Notes: a model not told the origin generated them from the sequence alone. Counted from the first letter of the stretch, positions 10,650-33,084 are shown. The stretch is DNA of 64,000 bases from Polyodon spathula (GCF_017654505.1 NC_054545.1:11620047-11684046), one strand, 5' to 3'. Numbers and translations: made by a program.

Positions 10650-12080
10650 ATGGCCAAGTGGGGAAAAGGAGATCCTCGCTGGATCGTGGAGGAGAGAGCC
10701 GATGCAACAAACGTCAATAACTGGCACTGGTAAGACCACACAGCAAACCGCATATTTATAAGATTCTATACGGTAGTATGTATGGCGATATTTTTTTTTA
10801 ACATAATAATATGTAGCTCGAACATGGCGTGTTATGCACATGGCTTGACTGCGATAGTGTTAGTGAGAGAAGATCGTGGCTTGAGTAGGAGATGAAAACA
10901 TACATAAAAATAGCTCCCTGTTGTCCCATGCCTGGATTAGCAGGGGGACTGAATATCAGTTGATTGTCCCAGATAAATAGTTATCTATGATCTAGCCAAA
11001 ATGTTTGACATCAGATATTTAAAAAAGTTAATTTCTGGTCGTTTCTGGAATTGCAGCAGTTACTGTAAGTATACAAAACTGTCCTGCATGTACTGAAGCC
11101 TGCGTTATATACCCAATGCTATTTACGTGCGTTTTTTTATTACAGGAAGAATAACTCTCTTTGATACTAACATAGCACAAAATAACAATAACCATTGCAG
11201 AGCTGTGTTATCCCCGTACCTCCAAACACAACACTGTAAACAGTATCAGTAAATTGAATCAGATCCGTGTTCTCTGGGGATGAATGGCGCCTGTAACCCA
11301 TTGTCCCTTGTTTGAATAATCTGTGTAATAATAAATATTGTTTTAGACGTTTTCTGCCCAGTTTAGAAATATAATTAAACGCCTAAGCAATGGTAAACAG
11401 ATTGTGTAATTAACACCTTACTTACTGTGCAGCAGGCTGGCCCCTATACTGCCACTTCTTAATCTGTTCAGTGTTTGGGATCATGCTCCACAGTATAGGA
11501 TCCATTTAAACACCCTTTTGCAACCGCATTTCTGCTGGTTTTCAGTTTACCATGTAGACAGACACTTTAGACACAAAAGAAGTTACTGTAGTCATCTGAA
11601 TACCTTTCCAAGGTTAACTGCAAACCCCTACAAAAAATTTTCTGAAAGTGTCAAGAAGTATAAATTAAATGCTCAGTATTGCTTAAATGATAGGGCTTCT
11701 AGGGATTTCAGTTAACAGGCAAGCGAGAGGCAGCAGAGAATTCTACAGTTAGTGTAGAACAAGTCATGGGAATGAATCAGAACTGACCATGAGTAGCCAG
11801 CATTAGTTTTATCTCAAGGCAATTTAACAAGGATCCTGCATTAGCGATTTCAGAGATTATTAAATGAAAATAAAATGTTTGTTTGTGAAGCAATTCATTC
11901 ATGTTGATGCACTCATTATTTGAAACGGCACATTTAAAGTGTAATTGAAAATGGTACAGTAAACTATTACACAAAAAATAAAACTATTGTATAATAACAA
12001 TTTGAAAAGCCTTTACAGTGGCAGCCAGACTACATTGATCAAAAGGACTGCTATTAAATAACACATTTGTTTGACAAACT

Positions 12081-12119
<39 letters not shown>

Positions 12120-15100
12120 TACACTTAAATACAATCGCATTGCAGTATAGCTGGAAAAATGCATACAACCAACTGAGCTGTAATTGAAGCAGGTAATCTT
12201 TATTTGAAACGCCTTAAGGCAACAGTTGTTTCTTTGAGTACATGTCCTTTTGAGGTCTGACGTCCATTTGGTTGACTACATTTATTCTTACAAATACTAA
12301 ATTGGCATTAACTAATTCATCAAAGACAACATATTCACATCCTCTGTTGCAATTTGCTAGATTTAGGTATAATGTATGTTTCCTAACCTATGAAGCTAAA
12401 TTAAAACTAAAATGAAATTTACTGGCATGAAATAATTGGCCAAATTTAAAGGTTAGTTACTGACGAGTAACCAACTGCCTTTGAAAGTGCTCCCGGCTAT
12501 AATGCTCTGCCACCCAGCTATACAGAATTTCTGGGGAGAACCCTGGAGGCAGGTGCGTTTTATTTTGGTACCTTAAATGGAATGGATCTACAGTATTCAG
12601 AGGCATAATTATTTTTATTATCTATTTTATTTATATTTTTAATATTATAATATTAAAATGACAACACAGGAACATTAGCATACTGTAGGTTTATAAATGA
12701 TTTAAACCAGCTTGAAGGTGTTCACCTACTTAGAAAAGCAATGTGAAGGTGGCAGCAGAAGTGTATTGGTGTAGTTTTCCTGTACTGTCCCATGTTACAG
12801 TAACAGGGTTATTTGAGGAGAAACTCCACAGCAGTATATTTTGCTGGCATAGCTATTTAGTGTTAACAAAACAAATGATAAAAGGGAAAAGGCCATTAAT
12901 CTTCTGCTTGTGTTTGAAACCGAGGTCAAGCTACAGTAGCAGAGATGGGCAATGCAGCATTGTGCTGTTCTTTTCAAGGCAGCCACTCAGATATGGTTCT
13001 AACTTTAAAAATTGTTTTAAAATTTTCAGAGAAAGACCCTGTGCTTAGTTTTGTGCAGTGTAGTTGCAATAATTCCAACAAAGTCAGGAGAGTCAAATAT
13101 CCAATGTATTCCACTGGGAGATTTTTATCAAGTTTCAAACGTCAATAACTTTGTTCTCCAGGACTGGTGTTGCTGTACTTTACTTTTAATCCCATTTTGT
13201 GCGCAGGACAGAGAGAGACGCAACAAACTGGTCATCGGAAAAGCTGAAGGAGCTGTTGCTGGGAGTACGAGTGGAGAATGAAGATGGGAGCTGTGAGGTG
13301 ACAGAAGTCAGCCAGGTGGAGGGAGAGGCCTCTATCAATAACCGGAAAGGAAAACTAATTTTCTTTTATGAGTGGAACCTTAAAATGACTTGGACTGGTA
13401 AGTGTATCTGACAGAAACATTGATGTTTTTGAAAGGGCATGATCTATTTCCAAAGCAACTTGATCAGCTGCACAACAAAAAATAAAAACAATCCGAAATA
13501 AAATTAAAATAAGCAGAGATGGAAAGTATGTCATGTAAACTTAAGCGTAAGCTAGTCTTTTGTACAAGCAGAAAGTCAAAATAACACATTCTTTCTTACT
13601 TTAACAGGTACAGCAAAGTCTGGAATAAAATACAAAGGGACTGTGGAGATTTCCAACTTGTCAGATGAAAATGACATGGATGACTTGGATGTAAGTGTTT
13701 ATAAAATGGTTAATTGAGTCCCTAGAGATCAACACACTCGTATTGTTTGTCTGGTAGTATATTCAAAAAATGTTCACTGTCTGATCTGCAATAATCAAAT
13801 GGTATAAGTTAAGTAAATTCAAAAGTGCTTTTTGTTCGTTCTGGTCCAAACTAGTGCTGTAATAAATATAGTTAGTTTGCTGTAAATATTATCATTATTC
13901 ACGCTCATTTATTACAATAAAAAAAGCATGGATCAACTACAGTAGTTGTTGTGAGAATTTCTGTAGATCTACTGTGCAGGAGTACCTTCAGTATCTGCCT
14001 AACTTGAGAAACCTGATTACAGCAAAATAACAGTTTAGTTTAAGACTGAATTAAGAGTCCCTGATTTGATTCTTGCTTTTGTTTTTGTTTTTTTTTGTTT
14101 TGTTTTGTTTTTTAATAGATAGCTGTCTCTCTTGGCAAAGACGAACCTGAAACAGATCTCACAGCACTGATGAAGAAAGAAGGTGCAAAAAAAATTAGAG
14201 AAACGATGGGAATGTACATGGATGCGCTAAGAACAGGTGGGTCAGCAACAAACCCTACTGCAGACTCAATACGAGCACAGTAGCAAGGTAACATTCGCAA
14301 AGATTTTGATTCGTTGAAGCTTTTTTCTTTGGCCCACAGCAACAGGATTTGGTTGTTTTTTGCTTTCATTTTTTTTTTTTTTTTTTTTGCTTTTCTGTTA
14401 AGTCACAATTTGTAAAATGTATTTTTTTTTTTTTTTTTTTACAATTTCAATAAAAAGCTATTTAACAATAATCCCATGGATTTTTCATATTTTAAAACAA
14501 AATGTTTGCATCTGTAAATTGGATTTTCCAATCATGTTTTTATGTTGCAATGTAGAAAAATGACCTGTTTTGTTCATTTTCAATTCCAGAGTTCACTCAA
14601 GGTATGATCTTGCCTACAATTAATGACCTGAGCAAAGATGCAGGAGCACAGCCCACACCCAAAGTGGATAAAGCTCAGGTAACCACTGAACTGATTGTAT
14701 GTTGCATTCACTAAGAATGTGCACATTTAACTGTTTTACTTGACACAAATTCTAATGTTAATGTTGGTGGGCATTTTAGGTGTTTTATTTTTTTTTATTT
14801 ATTTTTTTTGTACTTGGTTCACTTGTAAAGAGGTGATTTATAAACAAACAGGAAGAACACCTGTAATTCAGGAATGCCCTGGAAAACTTTGATTATCTAC
14901 CATTTCTTTTTTTTTCTTTTTTTAACTAACCTATGCTTGATTTATTTTACCAACTAAATACAATCTTTTGTAAACTGAATTATCAAGTTTTTCACCAGTA
15001 CTTTTTTCACTTAAGTTTTTTTTTTTTTTTTTAAATCAAGCACAATTAGGTGAATCTGAAATTGTGTGTAAAAATTATTGATGGCACTAGTCTGTCAAGT

Positions 15101-16848
15101 ATGTGTTTTGTCTGTGTTAGTTCACTGACTTTCTCACTTAATTTCTGTTTGGACAGCCTGCTTCAGGTAATGCAGCTTCCAAGACCAGCGCTGGAGTAAA
15201 GATTCCCACCTGCAGGTTCATTTTAAAGGACCATTTCCCAGCCCCCCCTGAGGAGATCTATAGAGTCTTTGTGACACAGGAGGTGAACACCTCATTCACA
15301 TTTCTATTTAATATTATTTTACTCTTGGATCTTGAAGCATGTGTGTAGGGGAGGAGTGGGGGGGATATATTTGGAGATAATGTGCATGTTCAGTGAGGCA
15401 AGTGGTTGGAGTTCCACTGTGATTGCATTAGGCCACTTGCTTTAGCAGTTGTTTGAGAACTGAGAGCTTGGCATGACTAGTGCTGCAGTCTGGTTCTAAG
15501 ACAGCCTTGAACTAAATACAATTAAAGGCCTTCACACACCAGATGTCTCCATACACCAGACGCGATGCAGTTTCTTTTTTTTTTTTTTTAAATTGGCGAC
15601 TAGACTTTTACAGCGACATGACCATACACACCAGAAGCGACACAGAAGTAATGCGACAGATTTGAAAACTGCCAGATCTATACAACTGTTCAAAACTGCT
15701 ATAGACAAAACTGTGATCAAGACTGGTGCCTACTCGTCAACCTGGTGTGGAAATTATGATAGTCTTCTCTGGCGGTATTTCAACATATATGGCAATAAAT
15801 GTATATATGGCTTATCCAGTTCCTTCAAAATAGACTCCCATATTATCTTTCAAATATGTGTCTTTATAATTGTGATGCCCTTGTCAAAGCACTGGGTATT
15901 GAAGCTGTTCTCTGATTGCTCAATGCCCTAGCTGACACGTGTCAAATCACAAAAAATAGGATTCAATCTTATTTATTTTGTGTTGATCCAATGTTGCTCC
16001 TGCATCACCTGTGGTGTGAAAGGAACATATCAAAGGTATAGGTTCCATTCATTTTGATGCAGCAGTGCACAGTTCCTCCTTTTTGTTTTTTTTAAACCAT
16101 CCTCTTCATTTCTAATGCTGCATGTAAAGGAACCAATGTGGCACAGAGACACATCGAGCATTAGTTTAATGTATTCCAGGACACCATTGCTATTTCTGAC
16201 TACAAGAATCAAGATAACTGTTTACGACGCAACAAGTTTTGTTGTAAACTTAGAAACAACTCAATCATTTTTCTCTTGTACCCCCCCCCCCCCCCCCCCC
16301 CCCCCCCCCAGCTGGTGCAGGGTTTCACACACTCTGCTGCGGTTGTGGATGCAGAAAAAGGAGGCAAATTCAAGCTGTTGGAGGGGAACGTCACTGGTGA
16401 ATTCTTAGAACTGGTGAATGTCTTTTTTTTTTTTTTTTTTTTTTTAAATATAACTTTTTTGACAGTTTCTTTTTGAATATGAAAGTTCACATTAATTATT
16501 TTTTTTCAGGTTCCAGAACAGAAGATTGGTATGAAATGGAGGTTTAAGACTTGGCCTACGGGTAAATACTGGTTTTTCTCATGTGCTGTGTTGTTGTTTT
16601 AAAAAAAAAAAGTTAACTTATTTTGAATACATACATTACTGTACATATTTAACTGGTGTTTCCTTACTTTTTCAGAACATTATGCAAATATAACAATCCA
16701 TTTTGTTGACCAAAGTGGAGAGACTGAGCTGAAGGTAGACTGTAAAGGAGTTCCAGTGAACGAAGAAGACAGAACAAAAGACGGCTGGAAACGCTACTAC
16801 TTTGAGGGCATTAAACAGACTTTTGGTTATGGGGCACGGCTGTACTGA
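10650..16848 (+). CDS. AHSA1: AHSA1, activator of HSP90 ATPase (Aha1), complete, 337 aa
   Basis: Cytosolic co-chaperone that binds the HSP90 middle domain and stimulates its ATPase. Coding exons: 10650-10729, 13207-13397, 13608-13690, 14119-14236, 14590-14678, 15157-15282, 16312-16413, 16510-16561, 16676-16848. Together they give 1014 nt with consistent phase and a TGA stop at 16846. The protein begins MAKWGKGDPRW and has the family's NxNNWHW motif at residues 21-27. An Aha1 N-terminal domain follows (about 29-160, with KGKLIFFYEWNL), then a variable linker, then the C-terminal Bet v1/START-like domain ending YYFEGIKQTFGYGARLY. Length is close to the human 338 aa. The start has G at -3 and G at +4. 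Exon 7 is flanked by a C29 run upstream and a T23 run downstream. The promoter carries a heat shock element. Confidence 0.97.
12082..12114. repeat. Poly(T) tract in AHSA1 intron 1
   Basis: About 33 consecutive T. The rest of intron 1 (10730-13206) shows no further convincing coding or repeat feature. Confidence 0.85.
15528..16025. mobile_element. Possible MITE-like element in AHSA1 intron 6
   Basis: The left end reads CCTTCACACACCAGATG. The right end, on the minus strand, reads CCTTTCACACCACAGGTGAT, an imperfect terminal inverted repeat. Inside, ACACACCAGA(A/C)GCGA-type words recur near 15551 and 15626. The size (about 500 bp) and lack of a coding frame suit a non-autonomous DNA element, but family and exact ends are uncertain. 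Confidence 0.35.
16281..16309 (+). repeat. C29 homopolymer acting as polypyrimidine tract
   Basis: Twenty-nine consecutive C lie directly before the AG that opens AHSA1 exon 7 (16312). The run takes the place of the usual mixed polypyrimidine tract. Confidence 0.9.
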
Positions 16849-17170
16849 GGACATTGCTCTGTATAATGGGGTTTAATATTGATTTTATGTTAAAGCTTCA
16901 GTCTGCTGTCCATTTCTGTGTTTGTACATTCATTTAGTACAGTCATTAGTGGGGGTTGAGGCCTTTGTGAATGCACTGCCTTTTGGAAAGGATTCCAAAA
17001 CAGCTTGTGGATACAAAGAAATATATAATACAGAAAGTGTGAAAAACAGAACCACTTGCATCATACCTGTTATTTAAAACAACTGCACTTGTTCTCTGTA
17101 CTGTAGTTTGTCACATGTTCACATTTAAGATCAAAGTACATAAATAAATCTGATTTTTACCTAGCCATCG
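16849..17170 (+). terminator. AHSA1 3' UTR and poly(A) signal
   Basis: A canonical AATAAA lies at 17143-17148, about 295 nt after the stop codon. Cleavage would be expected near 17160-17170. Confidence 0.65.
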
Positions 17171-18999
17171 TGTGTCATTTTAAAGAATAGGTCTAGTCAA
17201 GCTAAACTGGGGACGATTTTAAACAAAACAAACAAAAAAAGATACATTTTTTTTTTTTTTTTTTAAATGCTTTTCAGAGAATACAGTAAAAATTGAATTG
17301 GGAAAAAAAAAAATTCATAAGCTTGGTACACAAAATACCAATTGACTCAGGCTGTAAAGGTTTAAACAGTAAACTAAAGTAAAAATCCTAAACATCATAG
17401 TATTTTATTAAACATTTAGCTAAAAATGCCCTATATTAATGAGCATCTTGTATAGATTTTGAATTTCTTTCAACTGTTTCATCGTTTATAGTAATTTAAT
17501 GCACTGTAAAGCACTAATTGAATGTGTGTGAAATCAAAGGTCAAATATAAAGATTACTAAGTCATGTCGACTTTTTCGTTAATAATGTGTGATTGTTTAA
17601 ACTATTTCAGCCTTAATAGGATAGATATCGTTACATTACAGTACATAATATTCTTAACTGCATCATAACAAAATCACAATGGGTCAAATTTATATAGCCA
17701 TATAGCTGCTTCGCTCAACTGAATTGACCCTTAGATTAAAAAATATCATTATTTAATAGAAAGTAAATTTCAATAAAGATTTTCATAAAAGCTTGTCCAG
17801 CTTTTCTTACACTGTGATGAATGTATGTGTATATAGATCTTAAGAAATTGGTAAGTCATGGGCATCTTTAACTAGCAAAGCATAAGTTCACAAACACTGA
17901 GCTATAACTGTATAATCACAACCACATTGTGTTAAATCGAAAGACAAGTTTGGATTGTTATCTTAAAGATGTTTTACAGTAATTTGGGTTTGCAGGCAGG
18001 AAAGGGATGACTGGTACAATTGTGCTCTTAAATTATCCAGAAAATCAGCTGACCAAAGTCCAAAATGGCATCAATTTAGTTTCGATAACCTAGATGTGGA
18101 AATGAAAAGGTACTGTCCCATTTCAAGTATAAAAATTTTGTTGGCAATAACATTTTCCTTAACATATTGAGTCACCAGTGAGGTTTTTAAATACTCCAGT
18201 TCAAACTCCTTGGAAGGTAACACATTTACCATAATAAAGACAAATGTATTAAAGCAATTTGATCCAATAAGTGCATCGCCAAACATTGCAATTAATTTAC
18301 TAAACTGTAAACCTATAAATGATGCAAAGTATTACATTTACAGTATTATTGTTTTTACTTCAATATTCCCAGTGATATAGAACATTCAGGAGGGATGGGT
18401 TTGTGCTAGTGTTTAGAAACCAATCAGGTGAGGGTCTTTGAACACAGGAATGCAGTGAAAGCATTGTATTTTCTAGAAAACGACACTTATTTAATATTTA
18501 TTCTGCAACCTCAGGTAACATTAAGCAGTACAGCTTGAAAAAAAATAATGCATGTCATCTTCACAGGGATTTACATCATTATCTTTTACAGTTTAACAGA
18601 TCTATATACATTTATACAGATTTACATTTTTAATGGGAGTAGTATTTTTTTCTGCTAGCTGAGATGAAGTACAGTACATTGCACTTTGATTTCAACCTGC
18701 TCTAAAATGTTAAAACTTTCAAGATAAAAAAAAAAACAAAAACTACCATATCCATGACAGCTCCACTTTATCTGCACAGTATTGATGTTGTATTGGTTTA
18801 TTTCATTGGTAACAACTGAAAAAGGAGTTTACTGATTTTTTTTTCCCCAAACACAATTGTGTTTTTTTTTGTTTGTTTTGAAATTAACTTAAGCGCTTGT
18901 GCTGTTAACCTTCAAACCAGCACTATTAATTTAAAGATAAAGTATACCAATAGAGAGACAGAGGCTTACATCAGAATCTGTCTGAGTTTCCATGAAATC
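17171..18999. other. Intergenic, no gene seen
   Basis: AT-rich DNA with short homopolymers (for example T18 near 17247). I see no long coding frame, no clear repeat family and no RNA gene. Confidence 0.5.
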
Positions 19000-19584
19000 T
19001 TACATTTGGCTACCAACAATTTGTGATTCCCCGGCCTTTTTTGATGGCCCTACTTTCCATGTTGGACCACGCTTGGCTTTCTGTCCCACATCCTGCCACC
19101 TTTTCCTGCATGAGAATCAAAATAAGCTGACATTAGAAGGGAACAAGGCAGTGCAATGACTCCATAAATCCATCTCTTAGTTTGCCAGCCTAATTTTAAG
19201 GTTATTGTTATTTGTTATTTTATTTTTTACTGTTATTTTTGTACGTTTTACACCTCACTTAATGCTTGGATATTTACATGTGGGGGTGTTGTGACAATAG
19301 TCAATGCAAAGAGAGAATATGCTGGAGATGACACTGGGCTGTTCAAAGACATTTTGTACAGTGCTTCAGAAAGAAACTGTGTAAATATTCACCAAACACA
19401 GATAATACGTGGAAGTTTGGCAAAGTATTGAATTTACTTAAAAAAAATAAAAAAAAAATAAAGAAACAACTTAAGCTAAGTAGTTTCAGTTTTCAACAGT
19501 CTTGACATTTATACAAAGGTGTAAATTAAAATCTTGAATTAAATAAGAGGGGTATCTGTTAACTGTAGTTAGTCATCCACACAC

Positions 19585-20810
19585 CTGTGACTTGTCCAGA
19601 CTCCCTTGGATTAGCCCTGTTCCTGGGAGTGCCGGAGAGCTGGCAACTCAGCCGCCAGACCCTTCAGGAAATCATAGTGCTTCTCTTTGTTTATGCACTG
19701 CCTCCTAGAATCACAAAACATAATTCAACTGTTAATTCATGTCACTAACTCGAGCTTGACAAGTGTTTGTTTTCACACCAAAAAAGTGCAAAAAACAAAA
19801 CAAAACAAAAACACAACAACCTGAAAATATATCCCATCTCCCCTTTAAGATACTGATATTTGCCTTTGATTTCTATAAATAACATACTCATTTGGGACAT
19901 GCACAACTTCCTTAGTCAAAAACATAAATTACTCAAATTTGATTTGCTCCGAAAATACAGTGCTGGTAGATACCATGGCAACAAGCATTTTGATTTCCTT
20001 TTCTCTTTGTTTATTTAACCAGGTAGATGGTTACATGAATTCAATTAAAACATGTATGCTGTGCAGCCAATACTAACGGTTGATTAAAAGCCGTTAAACA
20101 GATTTCAATGATGTTTTATTTCTATTCTACTCTGGGTCACGTGAGAAGCAGTTACCTGTCCTGTTTCACAGCCTGCAAATAGATCCAGGTGGACATGTGT
20201 GATCAGAATAAAATTACTTAAAAGTGCGCCTGGGTCATAGTGATGGTGTGTTTGGACTGGGTGATTTGACTGGTCTGTGTCAGAAAAAACTTCAGAAACA
20301 TCTCCAGAGCTCTGGCTGAACCCAGGGTCAAGGACAAGCAACTGTGAGAGCAGTGGAACCCTCTCCCCTTAAAACCTACTGAGTGAAGCCAGCTGGCCAA
20401 TGAGTTGAACCAATGGCCTACTGGAGAAAGGGTTCACTGGGTGTCTTGATGCTGTGAAAGGAAGTCATACCAAGGCCCAGATCACCAATAATCTTGGACT
20501 ACATTTAAAGTATTATTTAAAATCAGTACTAGTTGGTGTCAGTTAAACCAGTTTTATGTCATTGCATAAGATCAAAATTTTGTAACATGACTATATTGTC
20601 ATTTTTAAGTCAATTAAGTATTTAATGAACAAGATACAGTGAATTATTGATCGGAAGCCTTCAACCAAAACATGAATACAACATTCTGGTTACTTACTAT
20701 GTAAATGTAAGATCTTTCTTTTCAAAGCAAAGGATACATATAATAACAAGCACAGCAGCTGCGACTTTCCCCACTTCTTTATCTTTTTGCATTATTTTCT
20801 TGATACCAGA
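19585..20810 (-). pseudogene. DRAP1-like (NC2-alpha) histone-fold remnant with introns
   Basis: DRAP1 pairs with DR1 to repress TBP-dependent transcription. Three minus-strand exons with splice borders line up with its histone fold. 20738-20810 gives IKKIMQKDKEVGKVAAA and VII; 20218-20315 gives SRALEMFLKFFL, QITQSK and TMTQAHF; 19585-19701 gives QCINKEKHYDFLKGL. Intron positions fit a DRAP1-type gene. Two disruptions: exon 2 ends in TAA (20218-20220), apparently from one extra T just before the donor, and exon 3 has an in-frame TAA at 19611-19613. No N-terminal exon was found upstream. A Lys/Arg-rich frame at 19000-19105 after a good acceptor may be a fourth exon, with weak similarity. Retained introns show a DNA-level duplicate, not a retrocopy. 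A short truncated histone-fold product cannot be fully excluded. Confidence 0.75.
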
Positions 20811-21660
20811 CTGTTAAAAAAAAAAAAAAAGCTATAGAAATTTACAAAGCAAAAGTCTGTCAGAAGAAAACATATTTTTCTTCCTAAATTCGTCTATGGT
20901 AACAGCAATTCACACAATGCTGAAGTTCTCCACACCACAAAACATCCACTTAGTGGTACTGCTAAAATGTCAAAACAGGTGACCACGAGAAAGAGGGAGG
21001 TTCGCCGGTTCTGATCGGTTCACGCCTACATAAAGATTTGCAAAGCAATTCATGTACAGCAACCTGGATGTATTGGGCTGTATGTGTGTCCATTGCATTG
21101 AAACGGAGCTACCTGTCCAATCCCTGCAAGGTATGCCTTGCTTTGTTTTATTTTTCACAAGAATTCATTATTCACTATATGCGCTACAGCAAACCCAACG
21201 TCATACTTACGGGAGGAAACCTTGTGTTGTATTTCCCTTTTCTTCCAGACATTTTGTTGTTTTTAAAGCCTTAGAGAGTCATGTTTGGCTATTCTCCAGG
21301 TCGCTTGTTTCCAGCTCCATTTGTTTATTTTTCACAGGAAGTTAAGGGGTAAGGTTTAAAAACACTAACAGGATTTCTAAAATACCGCACACTTGTTTTC
21401 TCTCTAAAAAGACGTTGTTAAGGTTTACACGTTGTACTTGTAGCGTACATAATTTGTGTTTTTATTTATGTATTTATTTACAATACACTGGGGGAATAAA
21501 AAACATTAATCTGATATACATCGTCGTTTAAAACTTTATTTTAAGTTTAACAAGTTTGACCGCTTTTTGGTTGCTTTGAAACCGAATCCCTCAAGTATTA
21601 GTTAATTAACCAATTAACCGAAGCAAAACCAAAGCATTCGTTTCGTTTCTTTAATAATAT
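20811..21660. other. Intergenic, no gene seen
   Basis: I looked here for the missing first DRAP1-like exon (a Lys-rich start) on the minus strand and did not find it. Open frames near 21040-21345 look accidental. Confidence 0.45.
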
Positions 21661-21665
21661 ATTCG

Positions 21666-21667
<2 letters not shown>

Positions 21668-21753
<86 letters not shown>
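21668..21753. repeat. (TA)n microsatellite
   Basis: About 86 bp of TA dinucleotides with one phase break near 21690. Confidence 0.92.
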
Positions 21754-21755
<2 letters not shown>

Positions 21756-21799
21756 TATTACCAAATGTCTAGCTGGGCGGGAGAATAATAATGAAATAT

Positions 21800-22190
21800 A
21801 ATGGACTAGCTGAAGTACCCGGGGTTCCCCGGGGAAATTCAATATTTCATGCATGACAAATTGGGGAATGGCAGCCTTATGGTTTTATTTAAGTTACCGG
21901 TATTGGGTGTCAGACAATGTGCTCGGACCCCTTTCCCTTTTTTAAAACTATTTATTTTTTGGTTTTTGTGGGTTTCTTTAATTTGAGGTACATGGTTACT
22001 GTACTGATCCAGCAATGGGGTTACTAAATAAAATACCCCGGTGGTCAAAATTTTGGATCCAAACACAGCCCTCGACCTTCCCCTGGATGAAGAGGAAGCC
22101 ATGCAAAGTTTGGTTGCACTGGCTCCTGCGGGGTCCGAATGCATAAAGGAACAGACAGACAGACAAACGTTCTTCTTTATATATTAAGAC
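21800..22190. repeat. Unclassified interspersed repeat
   Basis: It begins ACTAGCTGAAGTACCCGGGG with the self-complementary CCCCGGGG region near 21820-21835. It ends with CAGACAGACAGACAAACGTT and a TATATATTAAGA tail. The overall form (GC-rich head, AGAC tandem, AT tail) is typical of a dispersed element, but I cannot name the family. The open minus-strand frame at 21839-22144 shows no domain I recognise. Confidence 0.4.
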
Positions 22191-22749
22191 ATATCATGGA
22201 TTGTAATGGTATAAATTAACAGAATTAAATAGGATAACGAAATAGTGTAATTAAATAACTAAATACACCATATAAAGCTGTCTTGAGTTCCTGCCATTAT
22301 GAAAAAAAACAGACACTGATATAGGGTTACAGCAGTTTATTGTGTGACAGCTACTTCTATATTGGAGATTAAACATATTACTGATTTTAACAAGGAACAC
22401 TTATGCCAGTATGGGCCATTGTGGACTCTGGAGAAATTACATTTGCAAATAAACAATCCCCGACCTCCAAAAAAGAATTTGAACAGTATTTATCAATGGT
22501 CAGTCACATTCCCTCTAAAACAATTATAATATATAGACTCGCGAGTTAAACCAGTGTAGTCCTGGCAGTATTGTGCACGTGCAACATGTTACTGACATCA
22601 GACAGAAAATAAGAAACATCTGCTGGAACATCTATTATTATTATTATACTGAATCTCACATAAAGTCAGACCTGGCAGTGAGAATATTATAAAACCTCGC
22701 TCGTTAGCGCTCTGTTAGCGAATGTATACAATGTAACTTTGGTTACAAA

Positions 22750-22847
22750 ACTCCATTGGCCTGGTAATATTTCGAGAACCAGTGGGAGCGAGCCATGAAT
22801 GCCGTTTTTGTAACCAATTGTTTTTCAGTACAGGTAAGAAGAAGAAG

Positions 22848-22910
<63 letters not shown>

Positions 22911-23030
22911 TGTGTGCAAATTCTATTGGTCAGAGTTGAACTCTAGGTGCAAGTATTGGCTAGAGCCTCTTTTCTCACGCTATGATTGGTGTGACGACAA
23001 CGGACAGGAAGTGTTTTCCGAGGGTTATGG
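22750..23030 (+). promoter_or_regulatory. SEL1L promoter with NF-Y (inverted CCAAT) array
   Basis: ATTGG boxes occur at 22925-22929, 22955-22959 and 22985-22989, exactly 30 bp apart, with NF-Y-compatible flanks (CTATTGGTCA, TATTGGCTAG, TGATTGGTGT). A fourth ATTGG lies at 22755. An ETS-type ACAGGAAGTG follows near 23005. The array is 370-430 bp before the SEL1L ATG. I checked for full ERSE elements (CCAAT-N9-CCACG) and found none. Confidence 0.55.
22849..22910. repeat. Poly(A) tract followed by short (AT)n
   Basis: About 46 A and then TATATATATAT. It sits immediately upstream of the CCAAT array, as if the A-tail of a retroelement inserted at the promoter edge. Confidence 0.85.
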
Positions 23031-23355
23031 GGTCTTTTCTGAAGAAATGAGGAATTTAAAGCCTCAAGCAAGATGAGTGTGTTATTGTCAGGGATATTAA
23101 TGTTATTTGCATAACAACAAAGGCAAACGTGCCCTAAAGTGAGAACGGGTTGATTTCAAACAAAGATCGAACAGCAATCGTTAAGTGTAGACTGATTTGC
23201 AAGCGCAGTGTCACTGTGTTCAACTGCTGTAAATCAGTTTCTAGCAGTTTTTTTTTTTTTTTTTTTTTTTGGTGGAGCTGGAAGTTAACTCATTTTAACT
23301 TTAATAAGGAGTCCATTGCTTTCTGTGTACTTATTTTTGATTGAGTTGCGTTAAC

Positions 23356-33084
<9,729 letters not shown>

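Noticed and set aside
16209..16490. Frames with runs of Gly, Pro, Lys or Phe
   Set aside because: They read through the C29 and T23 homopolymers around AHSA1 exon 7.
19585..20810. DRAP1-like sequence as a processed retropseudogene
   Set aside because: Homologous blocks are separated by introns with usable GT/AG borders at positions that fit a DRAP1-type gene, so it arose by DNA duplication.
22755..22995. ER stress response element (CCAAT-N9-CCACG) in the SEL1L promoter
   Set aside because: I checked the bases 9 nt beyond each inverted CCAAT box; none reads CCACG.
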